The notes beneath the pieces were generated by a model. The model searched no databases. It saw only the letters and a program-made list of their open reading frames with translations, and was not told where the DNA came from. A program made the translations under genes and the position numbers. From Leuctra nigra (taxonomy: Eukaryota > Arthropoda > Insecta > Plecoptera > Leuctridae), in NCBI GenBank assembly GCA_934045905.1, contig OW203771.1, positions 620,001 to 684,000 of the forward strand: a stretch of DNA of 64,000 nt, read 5' to 3'. Positions 34,101-47,400 of this stretch are shown here, piece by piece (positions within the stretch are counted from its first letter, which is position 1; every line of letters begins with the position of its first letter).

Positions 34101-37100
34101 AGGGAATTGCGATTTTGATACCTTTGAATGCAAAAATGAATGTCTAATTGAACATAGATGAAAATCATTTTTTATTTTTCAAAATCGGTTCATATTTGGC
34201 CGAAATAATTTGTATCTCATATTTTATGCGTGCGATCAGTTTCGGCCAAATATGAACCGATTTTGACAAATAAAAAATGATTTTCATCTATGTTCAATTT
34301 GACATTCATTTTTTGCCGTCAAAAGTATCAAAATCGCAATTCCCTAAACATATTAAGAATCCATATTGTCTAATGAAGCGCATGAATGGACGGATTGACA
34401 GCTCATTCTTGGCAATCGAGCGCTTGAATAGAAGCCCGTGCTCGGGAAGGGTCGGGATGGGTCGAGACGCAGATATTTGCGAATATACCTGGGTATCACG
34501 ATTAGTTGAGACGCACTTTAATACGTGACCTACTTAATAAGTGACGGGACCTAGGATATCAGACTCTCTCAAAGAAGCTCAAAGTCATTAAAAATGAATG
34601 TTGTATGTTTGTACATAAAGAAACGGTCTGGATGAAAGTTACTTTATACTAATAAAAAATAAGAAAATAGTTACTAAAATATGTTTTTAACAGCACATAA
34701 TAATGCTATGTGTGTTCCAAATTATACAGAACACAGAGTGAAAAGTAACAGCAACTTTCATTCTTTCTCTCACTTTATTAAAAATAACACATTGCAAAAA
34801 AAATACGAGTAACAATCAAGTATTTTATCAATGAATAACAATACCTATAATTATGCATACTTTCATCGTCCTACTTTATTAGGAATCATTTAAACTGATA
34901 TTTATAATTGATGAATGAATTAAAAGAGTATGTTTTTAATTAATACCCATCCCAATTAATTCTCATATTTTATTTTACAATTTTACATTAATTATGAGGT
35001 AAATGTTTCTTGGAAGAAAGTACAATAATACTCTGATGTTTTTCGGTCAGAGAGTATATAAGGGGCGTGACTAAGTTGCGTGGTGCCGAAATCGGGTACA
35101 ATTCGGAAATACGCTGCCCGGGACGCTGTTTCTTCAAAACTACGTACGATATCAAGCTGAACATCTAAAATTATATTTAAAATATATTAAGATCGATTGT
35201 GTAAAAATTTCAATCAATTTGAATGAACAGAACGAAAATTATGGAATCTTGAAGTTGAGCGTAAAGTCAGAATATGTAGAACTTTTATTACACACGTTAT
35301 AAAAGTGATTCTTTTCCCATTATTCTGTTTTCAAGCTTAACGTCAAGATTCAATAATTTTCGTTCCATTCATTCCAATTGAGTGAAATTTTCACACAATC
35401 GATCTTAATATATTTTCAATATAATTTGAAATTTTCAGCCTGATATCAATATCGTACGTAGAAACAGCGTCCCGACCATTAGAAGTTTTCTCGACGCGCG
35501 CTATTTCAGCTCTGTATAATCAATTTTTTGACAACCAAATTTGAACAGCTGTAACTTTTTTCCTACAATACAGTAAACCCTCGTTAATTCGAATTCAAGG
35601 GGACCCAAAAAATCCCAGTTCGAATTAAAAAAGTTCGAAATATAAAAAAAATAATATTTTTATTTTTTTTTGTTTTTTTTTAGTACTTAGTTACTTACCT
35701 ATTAATTTGATATAACGCGATGTTGATTCATTTTTTTTTTGCCTTCAAAAGTTAACTCGCACTATATACGCGGCCAAATGCTTTCAAAATGTTGAATGAA
35801 GTTTGAATATTCCCGCCTAAAGTGTTCCAGGGTAGGCTAACCTGTATACTAAAGAGACTAGACCTACACTTCCCCCACCCCAACACAACAGAGAGCAGTT
35901 TGACTACTCTCTTTGTGACGTGACGCCATTGGAAACATTGGAAATGTGTAGTTTGAGTTTTTTTTCGAAGTTTGTTCGCGATTATTTTGTCAATCCTTTT
36001 GCAAAGTTCGAATTAAAACAACTGTATGCAAGTTATAACATGGGCTGGGACCAAAATTCAGTTCGAATTTCGAAATAACCTAAAATTCGATTTATCAAAA
36101 TTATTTAACATTGTAAAGCCTATACTGAACACTGGGACCATCCACCTAGTTCGAATTTACCCCTAAATTCGAATTATTGAAGTTCGAAATAATGAGGGTT
36201 TACTGTAGTTATGTTTTTGAAACTTGCACATATAAAAATTTGGTTTGTTTTCTAATATGTGTACAAATTTCAGAATCCTATCTCTAATAGCTTCAATATA
36301 GTGACCTCTCAATCAGAGGGATTTTTTTTTGCGCCACCCGGTATAGCAGTTCTAGTACATACCTAGTAGTTTTTCAAAGAAATCTGTATGTGGGAAAGCA
36401 AATTAAAGGAAGGTACACTTTTGAAAATATCAGCATGACTAATGATAATGAATGTATCTCTTGTGTTAGCCCCAGAAGCCACGAGGGCGCTACTCCAAGG
36501 GCAAGAAGGCTGCCCCCTGCTACGTCCCTCCCATTGCCATGCACAAGGAGTCTTAACATCATGTCTAATGTCTCTTACAGTCCGAAGAAGCCGCGAGGAC
36601 GCTACTCCAAGGGCAAGAAGGCGGCCCCCTGCTACGCGCCTCCCATTGCCATGCACAAGGAGTCTTAACATCATGTCTAATGTCTCTTACAGTCCGAAGA
36701 AGCCGCGAGGGCGCTACTCGAAGGGCAAGAAGGCTGCCCCCTGCTACGCGCCTCCCATCGCGGCGGCGGCCATGACACAAGGAGTCTTAACATCATGTCT
36801 AATGTCTCTTACAGTCCGAAGAAGCCGCGAGGGCGCTACTCCAAGGGCAAGAAGGCTGCCCCCTGCTACGCGCCTCCCATCGCGGCGGCGGCCATGACAC
36901 AAGGAGTCTTGTACCAGGATCCTGAGACCAACATCATCTACCAGCTGGAGGAGCCTCAGCCAGAGGCTCAGCCAGAACCTCAGCCCGAGCAAGAGGTCAG
37001 TGGGAACTAAGTAGATCGATTCCCTTCGAAACAGATGTTTTGCATTTTTTATTTTATATTGAATTTTCAATTACTACCTAATTATTTTTTTCTTAATTTT

Positions 37101-38398
37101 TTCAACATGTTTTTCATTTGATTTAATTTATATTTCATTCATTTTTTTACAAAATCATGTTCATACTTGAAACAATGGAGCTTGTTTCTTTCATTGCTCA
37201 AATGTGCTTGGATAACATGATTGAAAGGAGGTCAAATCAAGTCACTAAAATCATAAACTTGAAACCATTTATAGCAGGGCTGCCGCCACATACAAATTAA
37301 TATCCTTTTAAAAAGCATGAAAAATCCGTAAAAATCAATATGCCCATTAAAAACCTTTAAAATGATGTAAAACTCCCATATTTCAAGCACTAACTGGGCC
37401 ACTTGACAGATAAGCTATTGAATTCCTCACGCAACATGGGACATGAGAGAAGGGGGTTGGGTTCTGGACTGACAGCTGTGGATGGAATGGTAATTTTGAA
37501 TTCAGAATCATAAATATCTTTCTCCCGTTTCCAACACATTATTCATAATGAGCATAATAAATTTCAAAACTATAAGCACACGCAAGAATAAGGGATGCAA
37601 TCACTAATCAGGTCATTAACCCACGACCAGCTGCAAACAACTAACAAGTGGATGCCTCAGGCAGCGCGCGCCCCTAGACACTCAAGACATTGCTCAAGGT
37701 CGACCAGTTTCCCCACCCCCCTTCCTCCCTCAACCATTCACTCGCAACCATTTATTTGTAGTATAGCTAGCCTACTTACACAAAAGGGTGTTTTGAAACA
37801 ATCTCTGCACTGAAAATTGTTGGACAGGAAACGAAAATATCTTGTCAAACTATACATTTTCGTAATAAATTTGAAATATTATCTCATTCAACAGAGAAAA
37901 TGTGGTTCAACTATGAATCACCAGTATCCGTTAAAGAGTCAACAAATCCGTGTGTCCGTTTTTGTACTCATAAATCCGTAAAAACGGATAATATCCGTAA
38001 AAACGGCAGCCCTGATTTATAGGTATTTAAATTTTTAAATATTGTAAAAATATAGAAAAGCATTACCTACTTAGCAAGCGTGGAGCTATTTCAGCAAATG
38101 CTGTGAATGATTCAACAATGGTGCCAGCTTGTAATCCTGAGTGTTTTGATGCATGTCGGTTGTAAATATCTCTCGAACCACTGCAGGTGTCCGGGAAAGC
38201 GAGAATTTTTCTGGAAAAGACTTCTTAAACGTGAGAAAAATTAACAGTGACGAAAACTTTTTACTTAATCAATTATAAAGTGTAGGATACATGTTGTATT
38301 CTCACTAGGGATGTCGGCGGGTACCCGGGTACCCGGGCGGTTCCGGGTAATCAATTACTCGGGTAATAAATAATAATCACGGGTACCAAAAAAAAAAA

Positions 38399-38429
<31 letters not shown>

Positions 38430-41400
38430 AGTGTAGCTGAAAGACATTTGTTTACGCACATTTGCTACCAGCTGCGTCTTAAGGGGAAGCTCAACTACCT
38501 TGCTTGCTCTGGGGGGTGAGAGAGGAATGGGGAAGGAGGGGTGAAATCATGTGTCGGGAGTAGGAAGCATGGGAAAAATGCGTCTGTATTTTTTTTTCAA
38601 TCACACTGTAGCACAGTGAAAAAGTTGAGTCCTGGGTAGAAAGGTGCACAAATCGTGTTTTCTTATGATTGAAGTTGTTAGTTATCAAAGAATGGTATTA
38701 TGTCCTGTCCTGTTTTCTCAAATTCTTTTCAAGGACAAGCACACAGATGGCCCTGAGAGAGGGTCATTTTCTCAGCTAAGTGCCACGTGTTTATTTACCT
38801 AAACCCCTACCCCCGTACCTAGCCAGCCTCCACCAATTTTTATTTTTTTTTTTTTTTTAGGGGGGGTTCAATTACCCGATTCCGACCCGAGTATTTATGA
38901 CGGGTACCCGATTCCTGATTTTTAGACCTGCCGACATCCCTAATTCTCACAGCTTTGGGTAAAAAGAAGGATTATAATTTCCATTTGGAATTCAATAATC
39001 AAAACAGTTAGGACTCGAAAGTGTTTTCACGATTCCAGTTCGTCACAGGGTCAAATTTAAACAGGTTGAAGTTGGAGTTAACCTGTGAGTTGTGTCATTT
39101 CCATATATTTTATCAATTACATACATCTATCTGCATTCCTAGCTATTATGAACCTTGTTAGACCTTTTGATGGCATACACTACTTACACCTTATTCTTTC
39201 TGTATTCATAAGTGATTTTCTGATCATTATAAATTTACTCAATGGGGTTGTTCACTGCTATTTGCTCTCACTCGCAGCGCTAGCGACAATGGAAGTCTCT
39301 CTCTGATTGGTTGGTCTCTGAATCCAAGATCTCTGAATCAAACTCCCGCCAAGGTTTAAAAATCTTCCATTCCGCTCTGCATTTTGACTGGCTCTCTCTC
39401 GGCATTTTGATTGGTTACGGTTAGGACAGCAACGCCATCTACAATAGTTTTGCGTGAAGAACCCCATTGATACAGGAAAGAAATCAATAGGGGTGTGCGA
39501 ACCGGTTCGAAAACCGAACCGAACCGGTTTTGAAGGTTTGAAAATTATTATGAGAAGTTCGAAATAGAACCATTTCGAACCTTCCCGCCCTTTTTCCCGC
39601 GCGTCACCACAGCCTTCTGAATTCGAGATTTTAACCTCAAATGGCGTCATTTTTCACGCTAAATCGCGTATATTCTTCTGTAGTAATCAATCTTTAGTTA
39701 ACTATGTTTCAGTTCAAAGGTTTGTTATTCACGAAATTTACATTATTATGTCATAAATACATGTAAATATTAGTGATGTTGATGATCCTAAATAAGTTAT
39801 ATTTATTTTCTGTCTCGCGTCATGATGAGTACTATTAGCCCATTTTGCATAAAATTATTGACATCATTTTCGTTACCTTCCTCCCTAATTAGTTGATGAA
39901 ACAAAGAACCGTTTTTAGGCAAGGTGCAAGCTTACAAGAACAAATTGCAACACAACAATTGATAGTATAAAAAAAACACTTCATTACAATTTTAAACAAC
40001 ACCTGTCTCTGTCAGCAGCAATAGGTATCTGGAAGCATTTTGAAAACAGCCAGAACGTGTTAAACACATAACTTTCTTTAAGATTTTGTCCAGCATCCTA
40101 TTGAAAATGAAATGCAAATTGTATGTATGATAAATCCATTCATGTGTGTTACGTATCCATTCACTTTCATCCTTTGGATTTCATTGAAAGTTGTTTGGTA
40201 GCACTGAGAGCAAAAATCGATTATACACCTGTAAAGGTTCGAAAAGGTTCGAAGAGGTTCGAACACTTCAAGGTTTGGTTCGAGGTTCGGTTCGACTTGA
40301 AAAATCAAGGTTCGCACAACCCTAGAAATCAATAATATTTCAATATTAATGTGGAAACTCGGAATCAATAAAATACTTTCCGAGTATAAAAAAGAGCAGT
40401 TTTAGTGATTTTTGTATTTGACCAGTCAATTTCCATCCCTACTAAAAATGGATTCATGTACCCTTGATGACTGTATTCTCTAGAATCATCATCGTAACCC
40501 CCCACTATCTGTCCCTGTTACAGCTGCCAGGGGAGGACGAGGACGTGATATACCAGCTAGCGGACGGAACCATCACAGATCGTCACGGCAACCCGCTGCT
40601 GGACAAGGACGGCAACCAGCAGAACATCTCGAGCTACCAGCTGGAGGCGGCCGAACCCACGCCAGAGGTGAACCACATTCATTACGCGCTCGATTCAATG
40701 ACCATACTCTCAAACCAATTCAAAACGGTACTTTGCTCAAAACGGTTTGGCTGCTGGTAATGTTCCTTGACGATCAATCCTCAATCCTCAATGAAATCAG
40801 AGCTCAACTACTAGAGTTCGATAATGCATTAACACAGACTTCTTGGGATGATGCCATCAAACCTTTATCAGACAATCGTTTTCTTTCGAGGTACACTCGG
40901 CCAAACAAATATTCATCGTTGATCAAATTTGAATGATTGCTGGTCATGTCCCATACCAATCAAAGCTTGTTATTATCGTTGAAATGTGGGTCACCTACTA
41001 GAGTGAGACCAGGAGATCGCTTGGACTGACTTTGGATGGTGCAATCTAACATTTATCAGTCAATCAAATTTGATCAACGATCAATTTATGGTAGGTCGAG
41101 TATACTTACCATTTGTTATTTGTTTGAGTGTACTACATTGACATCGAGCCTATATAATTTATACACGATGTGCAAAGTATTTTAACATTATTTTAAATAG
41201 TTTTGACTTGGTCCATTTTTTGATATCACTACTTTTCAGTGCTGCATTTAAGATCTCTTTAATTTTTTCTTAGTTGAAGAGACTTGGCTGCCATTTTTAC
41301 ATGGAGTGTTTTTATTCTAGGTAAGACATTAGTCAAGACCTAATACCTCGTTCATTCTATGAAAGATTATCTCTGTAATATATTTGATCTCCATTAAGTT

Positions 41401-44400
41401 ACAATGTGAATGCATGTTAGTTAACTTTGATGACGTTAAGACATAACAGAGTTTCAGGAACTCGATTATCTTTCAACAGAGATTAAGTTAGTGGAGATCA
41501 AATATCCTAGTCTGAGCGTGGTATGAGACATTCACAAGAAAAAGCGACAACAGGTTTTTGAAAATCAGTGTTTATTTAACAACAACGCTACAGCACAAAT
41601 GCGTAGTATATAGGTAGCTTGTCAGTCACTGGATTGGAAGCTCCGTCGACATCTCGACGTCTTTGGCAAATAGCTCCGGGACTCGCTCGATGTAAGTAGC
41701 GTCGGCGAATGGCCGGTCTTGCTGGACTGGAATCTCCGTGGACATCTCGACGTAGTTGGCGAATAACTTCGGGACTCGCTCGATGTAAGTTGCGTCGGCG
41801 AATGGCCGGTCTTGCTCAGTCAACTTGGCGTCGTCAACGTCTGGCACGAGAGAAGCCTCGTAGCCGGATGACGTCACCTGTTGCTCGACTGGAATCTCCT
41901 CCGACATACCGTCTGGCCGATTGCTCGGGTAGCGAGCGGATCGCGAGGCTCGAACCCTGACCCTGATCCTCTTCTTCTTCTTCGGAACTTCGACGGCCCC
42001 ACCCTTCTTGGGCCTCCTTCTTTTGCGAGGACGTAAACGACGATGACGGACCACCGCTTGCTCACCGACGACGAGCTTGTGTTCTGCCTCGAGCTTGGCA
42101 AGGCTGCATTCGAGAGTCGTCATCACATCCATCTCTCTCTGCACTCTTGCAGCAATATCATCGCAGGCTACGATTCCTTTCTCACATTGAGACAGTATCT
42201 CCTTCACTTTGCATACATTCATGATTGTACCTACTAGGTACCGAGCTAACTTCCTTCTAGACTTTTGTTACTTAGCACCAACAAAAATAAATAAGTTCGA
42301 AATATCAGAGTTGTGTCAATTTACCAATGTAGATCTGACCAAACTACGACGTCATAAAACAAAAGTCAATGTTTGGTCACAACCAAAGAGCTTATATACA
42401 CAACAAATTGTACACATGATATTATTAGAATAATGTTGAATTCGAACAGAATTTAACAGTTTTACAATCAACAAATTGCTGTTAATAATAGTATTGCTTT
42501 AAGCTATCTACTTGAATATTGTTCAGTCTTAATTAACTTCTCATAAGAGAGGAAGGGCCTTTTTAAGTTGACGAAACTATCCAGTGACAGACGCCATTAA
42601 AAAGTAAAACGCTTTGGCAACATACCTGGCAAAATATAATTTGTTTCGTTGTAGCATCCGTAAAAATTGTCCAGCATATCATCAAACATGATTTATATGA
42701 GTTTAAATATATTGATTGTACTATTTCAAGTGATAAATTAAACTAGATTAACACCTGTTAGCTATTTCTTTGATCTTTCTGAATTTCATTTGTTTGAATG
42801 AAAAATTGTTATTTTCTAAGAATTCTGGAGTTGCCATGGTAATACTTTTGTCTTTCAAAAGGCAACGCCCACCTACATTGGTCAATTCCAATGGTTGTAT
42901 TCCCACAAATAAGTGATACGTGATGGAGCCACTTCTGGCAAGATGGCTACTATCAGGTCCACATATTAATTTGTTTGTTTTTACATTTCGTGTTTCCATA
43001 AAGCAGTGAAAAAACAAAAATCAAATTAAATTGATATTTAGCTATAAATGTACTTTTTTGGCCATAACAAACAACTATATCAAATATTTGTATTTATATT
43101 TATGCAAATGCGCCCTTGATAGCCGCCATTTACCTAGTACCACAAAATCCACCAGAGGTCAGTTGTGTTCCTTATTTTCTCGAATTGTTAACACATTTAA
43201 TACATTTGTTCCCCTTGTGACCCACAGGGCTCTGGCCATGGTGCTTAGAATTCGCTGTAGTTCATACAAATTTGAGAGCCGACTTGCCAACTCCGACACT
43301 CCACACTTCTTCAATCTCTTCTTCCACTTCTTCAGCCTCCTCTCTTTCCACCAGTTCCCTCCATCTCTCTCTGTCTTCCCACCACTTCTCTGTTGTAATT
43401 ACTCCCCAACACTCTCCTCTTTCTTCTGCGGCTGCCTCTATTCCGTTCATCCATTTAGTTCTAGGTCTTCCTGCCTTTCTTCTGCCACCATGGCTGCACG
43501 CTCTGCCTCTATATATGGTATCCTCTCTTCTCCCATCCTCTTCATATGTCCGTACCATCTTAGCCTCTCTTTTATGTTTGCATCAGCAAACATACTTTCC
43601 CCCCTAACTGGTCAGAGCAGCTGGCCTGGTATACCTGCTATTGAACAAAGAACCCCATGAGAGGGTCTGGGCCATCATTTCCTGTTGTATCTGGTGGGAA
43701 GGGAAAGGCTTGACCCTATTCTAATTTTACCCTGAGGTCCATGACATGTTCAATAAATATTTGTGAAGTATACATTCCGCAAAACAAGTGAATCAAATGA
43801 TGTTGTGAAGGACGTAAATATTTTTTTGTCTCGCGATCTAAATGAAGGGAAGAATATTTTATCACGCCATTATTGGTTTGATCTTTTCAAACTTGGTTGT
43901 AACACACATTTATGCAAATGAAAAATAGTACTTATTGCAAGTTATTTTTTTTTGTGGAACAGGATCTCTGCAACTTGGGTTTTTCTTCAAGTCTTTTCGG
44001 AATGAAATTCCAAGATGAATCATAAGATTGTTTGTGGCATTGAAGAGTTTGAAAGTAAATGACATCAACATTAGGTACATATTCATTGATGTAGCAAAAT
44101 TCATTGGACTTTTCTGGGACTTAAAAAATGTACCTATGTGTTCATAATAAATATAAAATAATCTTTTTATATAACCTTAGACCCCTTTTTTATGAAGTTT
44201 CTCTAGTACGTTTTTCTCTTTAGTACGTTTTTCTCTTTAGTACGTTTTTTCCCCTGGTCCCTTCAAAAACGTACTAAAGAGGTTCCACTGTATCTACATT
44301 TTATTTATTTTGTATTTTTTTGATACCCGAGTACCCGTTATTGTACCTGGGTCTAACTGACCTCTAATACAGACAGACTCGTAGAGATCACACTTTGCAT

Positions 44401-47400
44401 TGAAGTGAGTGGAAAACGAAAATTATTATAGTGAGTATGCATGTGACTAGGGGTGTGCGAAGGTGGATTTTTAATTCCGAAGTCGAAGTCGAAGTCGAAG
44501 ATTTTGATTTCACTCAAAAAAATCAGAATTTGGAACAAAACATTAAAAAAACGTGTTTTACTGTTTTACATTTATTCAAGTGTGAGGTGTGTTTGTTGCT
44601 TTCTTATAAAGTATAGATGTAGTACTTACCAGTTGGGGTTCTAAAAATTTTCTTGCAAGCTAAACACTTGGCAGTACTATCAGCATTTGCTGAAAAGTAC
44701 TGCCAGATCAAACTGCGTTTCCATTTGGAAGGAGCTTGTTGAACTGAATTACTACCTTCCTCCACAAGTAGGCCTACTTCATCTTCGTTTTCGTCGGATA
44801 AATCCATTATATATTTCTAAAATCTCCGAAAATAAACACGGCACATCCTTTCAAGTAAGCACAGCATGACAGCAAGCGTTGACGTTAAAACCAAGATGGC
44901 CGACCGCAAAAACTTCTCGACTTCGGAAGTACCAACTACACGAAAATATATTTACCTCAAAGTCGCGCCAAGTTTGAAGACGCAAATCGAAGCTTCGAAC
45001 ATTTTCGAAGCTTCGTTTTTTGGAAAAAAAGGGTTTCGAAGTCCAAGTCGAAGCTTCGACTTCGACTTCGACTTCGACTTCGAAGCTTCGATAATCGAAG
45101 CTATTAAATGCAGAATGTAATCTCTCCGAGTCTGTCTGTATATCACGTGACGAAGTTTATCTTGTGTTCAGACGGACCCGTACGACATGCCGATCCTGTT
45201 GGACAACGGAGACGGGGAATACACTGCCGCATCTGTCGGCGCAGACTCGGACCTGACCCAGATGTCCGTGGAGCAGGCGTTGGAGGAGATGATGGGAGAG
45301 CACGACACCAACACGGTACGCACACTCGGCACAAGATAAGAATAATATGCAATCCATGTGGGACATTTTCCAGTTAACAGACAACATTAAATATTATCTA
45401 GTGAGCTCTGCTCTTTAAGGTGGCTGGGTCGATCGACCATTGTTTCAGATAGTGTTCAATTTTGCTGTACTCACTCATTGGTATCCTCAAAACAACACTT
45501 CAAAAAATAAAATACTTCCCGTGTCTAGTTTTCGAGATAGGCGAATAAGAAAGCAGTGTTTTGCCCATGTTATCTTATGGCAGGTTTGAAAAATTTGCTA
45601 CAAATGAAGATTTTATTTAATTGGCCCGATAGATTTTCAAAAAACCTATATAAGAAAGAATCTTTGTTCATTTACTTTCATTAAAAAAATATAAACCAAT
45701 ATCATCGTGTGCTAAATAAAAAGTTATAGACGATTCAATTCAATTTGAGAATCAAGTCAAAATACTTTTGGCAACACAAGTGCTCAAGGTAGGTAGTTAG
45801 AAGGCACTAAATGCCTACTAAAGATACCTTGACTTTTCATGAAAGTAAACTCTAGGTGTAAGCTCAGCAACCTCAGCCATCATGATTCCACACAAATCAA
45901 AATTTTCAAAGTACGATGTTGCCATATTGTACCGTATTGTTAAAATTATAGAAAAATCTCCAATCTCCAATTCAAAACTAACTTCTTTGGGGCAGTAATA
46001 CTGCTCTAAATAATAAGATAACGTATAAATACCATTTAAATGTGGTCTATTTTAACTACCCAGTATACGATACAAGTAAATTATGTGCTAAAAGAATTTA
46101 TTTATAAACGTGATTTTTTTACACTTAATAAATTAGTGAAAGCTCTTCAATACTTCAGAAAATCGATCGATCCAGCCACCTTAAGAAATTTCAAATGCAG
46201 TACCTACCGTGATCCTGATATCTATAGTCATCAAGGGAAAGATATCAGTGTCGTCGAAGTGCATGTGACATTTTTAAATGAGAGCTAACTAGATAATTGT
46301 TCATGTTGTCTTGGCTTTTTGAGAAAACTCTTAGCTGTGATGGAAGTAAAGATATGTCTATTTCAAATATAAATTTGAATATTAATTTATTTCTAAGAAT
46401 CATTCGAAAAAGCCTTTTGAAAAAAACTTCAGAAAAATCATGATTTGGAAAGAAATGTGAAAGAAAAAAGAAGATTATTTAATTAACCGCGAAGGTTTTT
46501 CCAGTAGTTAGGCCCGGTATTACCAAAGTTAAATTTGCTGGATTAACTAACTTTTGGATTAAATTCAACTGTTTCTATCATTTGGAGGTATCTGATTGGC
46601 TGTGCCGCCAATTTAATCCAATATTTAGTTAATCCGGCTCAGATTAACTTTGGTAATGCGGGCCCTTAATAGATGTAGGCTACTAAACTTTATTTTTTTA
46701 TTTTTCTTAAATTTATATGGACCTGGAAGGGTTAAGTTTAATTTAAGTCTCAATACACAAAATCTTCAGCATTGTTCCACTCATTAAGTTTCAAACATAA
46801 ACCAAACTTTCAAAGAGGGATCAAACTTACTTAATTTGATTAAATGGTATTTTGTGAAGTGCTACAACTAAGGATGTAAGTTTATTTATTAATTGTTTAT
46901 TCTGCCACACTGATCACAAAGTGATAGACGAAGTGGCACAATTAAAATGATATTAAACAGCAATAGGTACAGTCAAGATATAAAACAATACAAAATATAT
47001 AAATTACGTAATTTAGAGTGAAAGACAAAATTCCTTCACCGTATAAAAGTATTTGCCTACAAGATATTGCTGTCACCTGGAAGTACTATTCTTCATTCTT
47101 TAAGTCATCTGGTAGAGCATTAAATAATTAAATAGTTGTTGTATATTTAAGGGGGGATGCCCAAGTAGAGGTCTCCGATAGATATCTGAATTAATATGCT
47201 TATTTAATAGATAATTTCCTTGTGCACCATATAAACGCAATAAAAAGTAGGGTAGCCGTACTAATTTCCAAGATATATCACTTTATAAATTTGAGTTAGC
47301 CCTATCTTTAACATGGTAAGTAGAAAAAACACGGTAATTTTCCTAGTAAATATTAGATTTCAACTATTTTCCACCGATAGATTTTTTCCAAAAGCTAATA

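Larger units (their letters stand above)
32808..36341. mobile_element. TA-flanked foldback element, copy 2, split by nested insertions
   Basis: CCGGGTGGCGCAAAAAAA and TTTTTTTTGCGCCACCCGG ends with TA at 32806-32807 and 36342-36343. Internal sequence matches 14470-15489. It is interrupted at 33043-35115 by one element and at 35571-36205 by another. Confidence 0.85.

Noticed and set aside
36390..36897. Arg/Pro-rich open frames of 92-151 residues over the exon 6 repeats
   Set aside because: They read the duplicated exons in a shifted frame. The frame that fits exon 5 and exon 7 is the SPKKPRGRYSKGKK one.
43031..43660. 209-residue plus-strand frame rich in Ser/Phe/Pro
   Set aside because: It overlaps a minus-strand LINE ORF2 tail whose conserved motifs are clear. 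The plus frame is its shadow with C/T-rich composition.
44185..44295. Triple 'agtacgtttttctcttt' repeat with a partial inverted copy
   Set aside because: Short tandem repeat with one complementary segment. I could not define ends or target duplication well enough to call an element.
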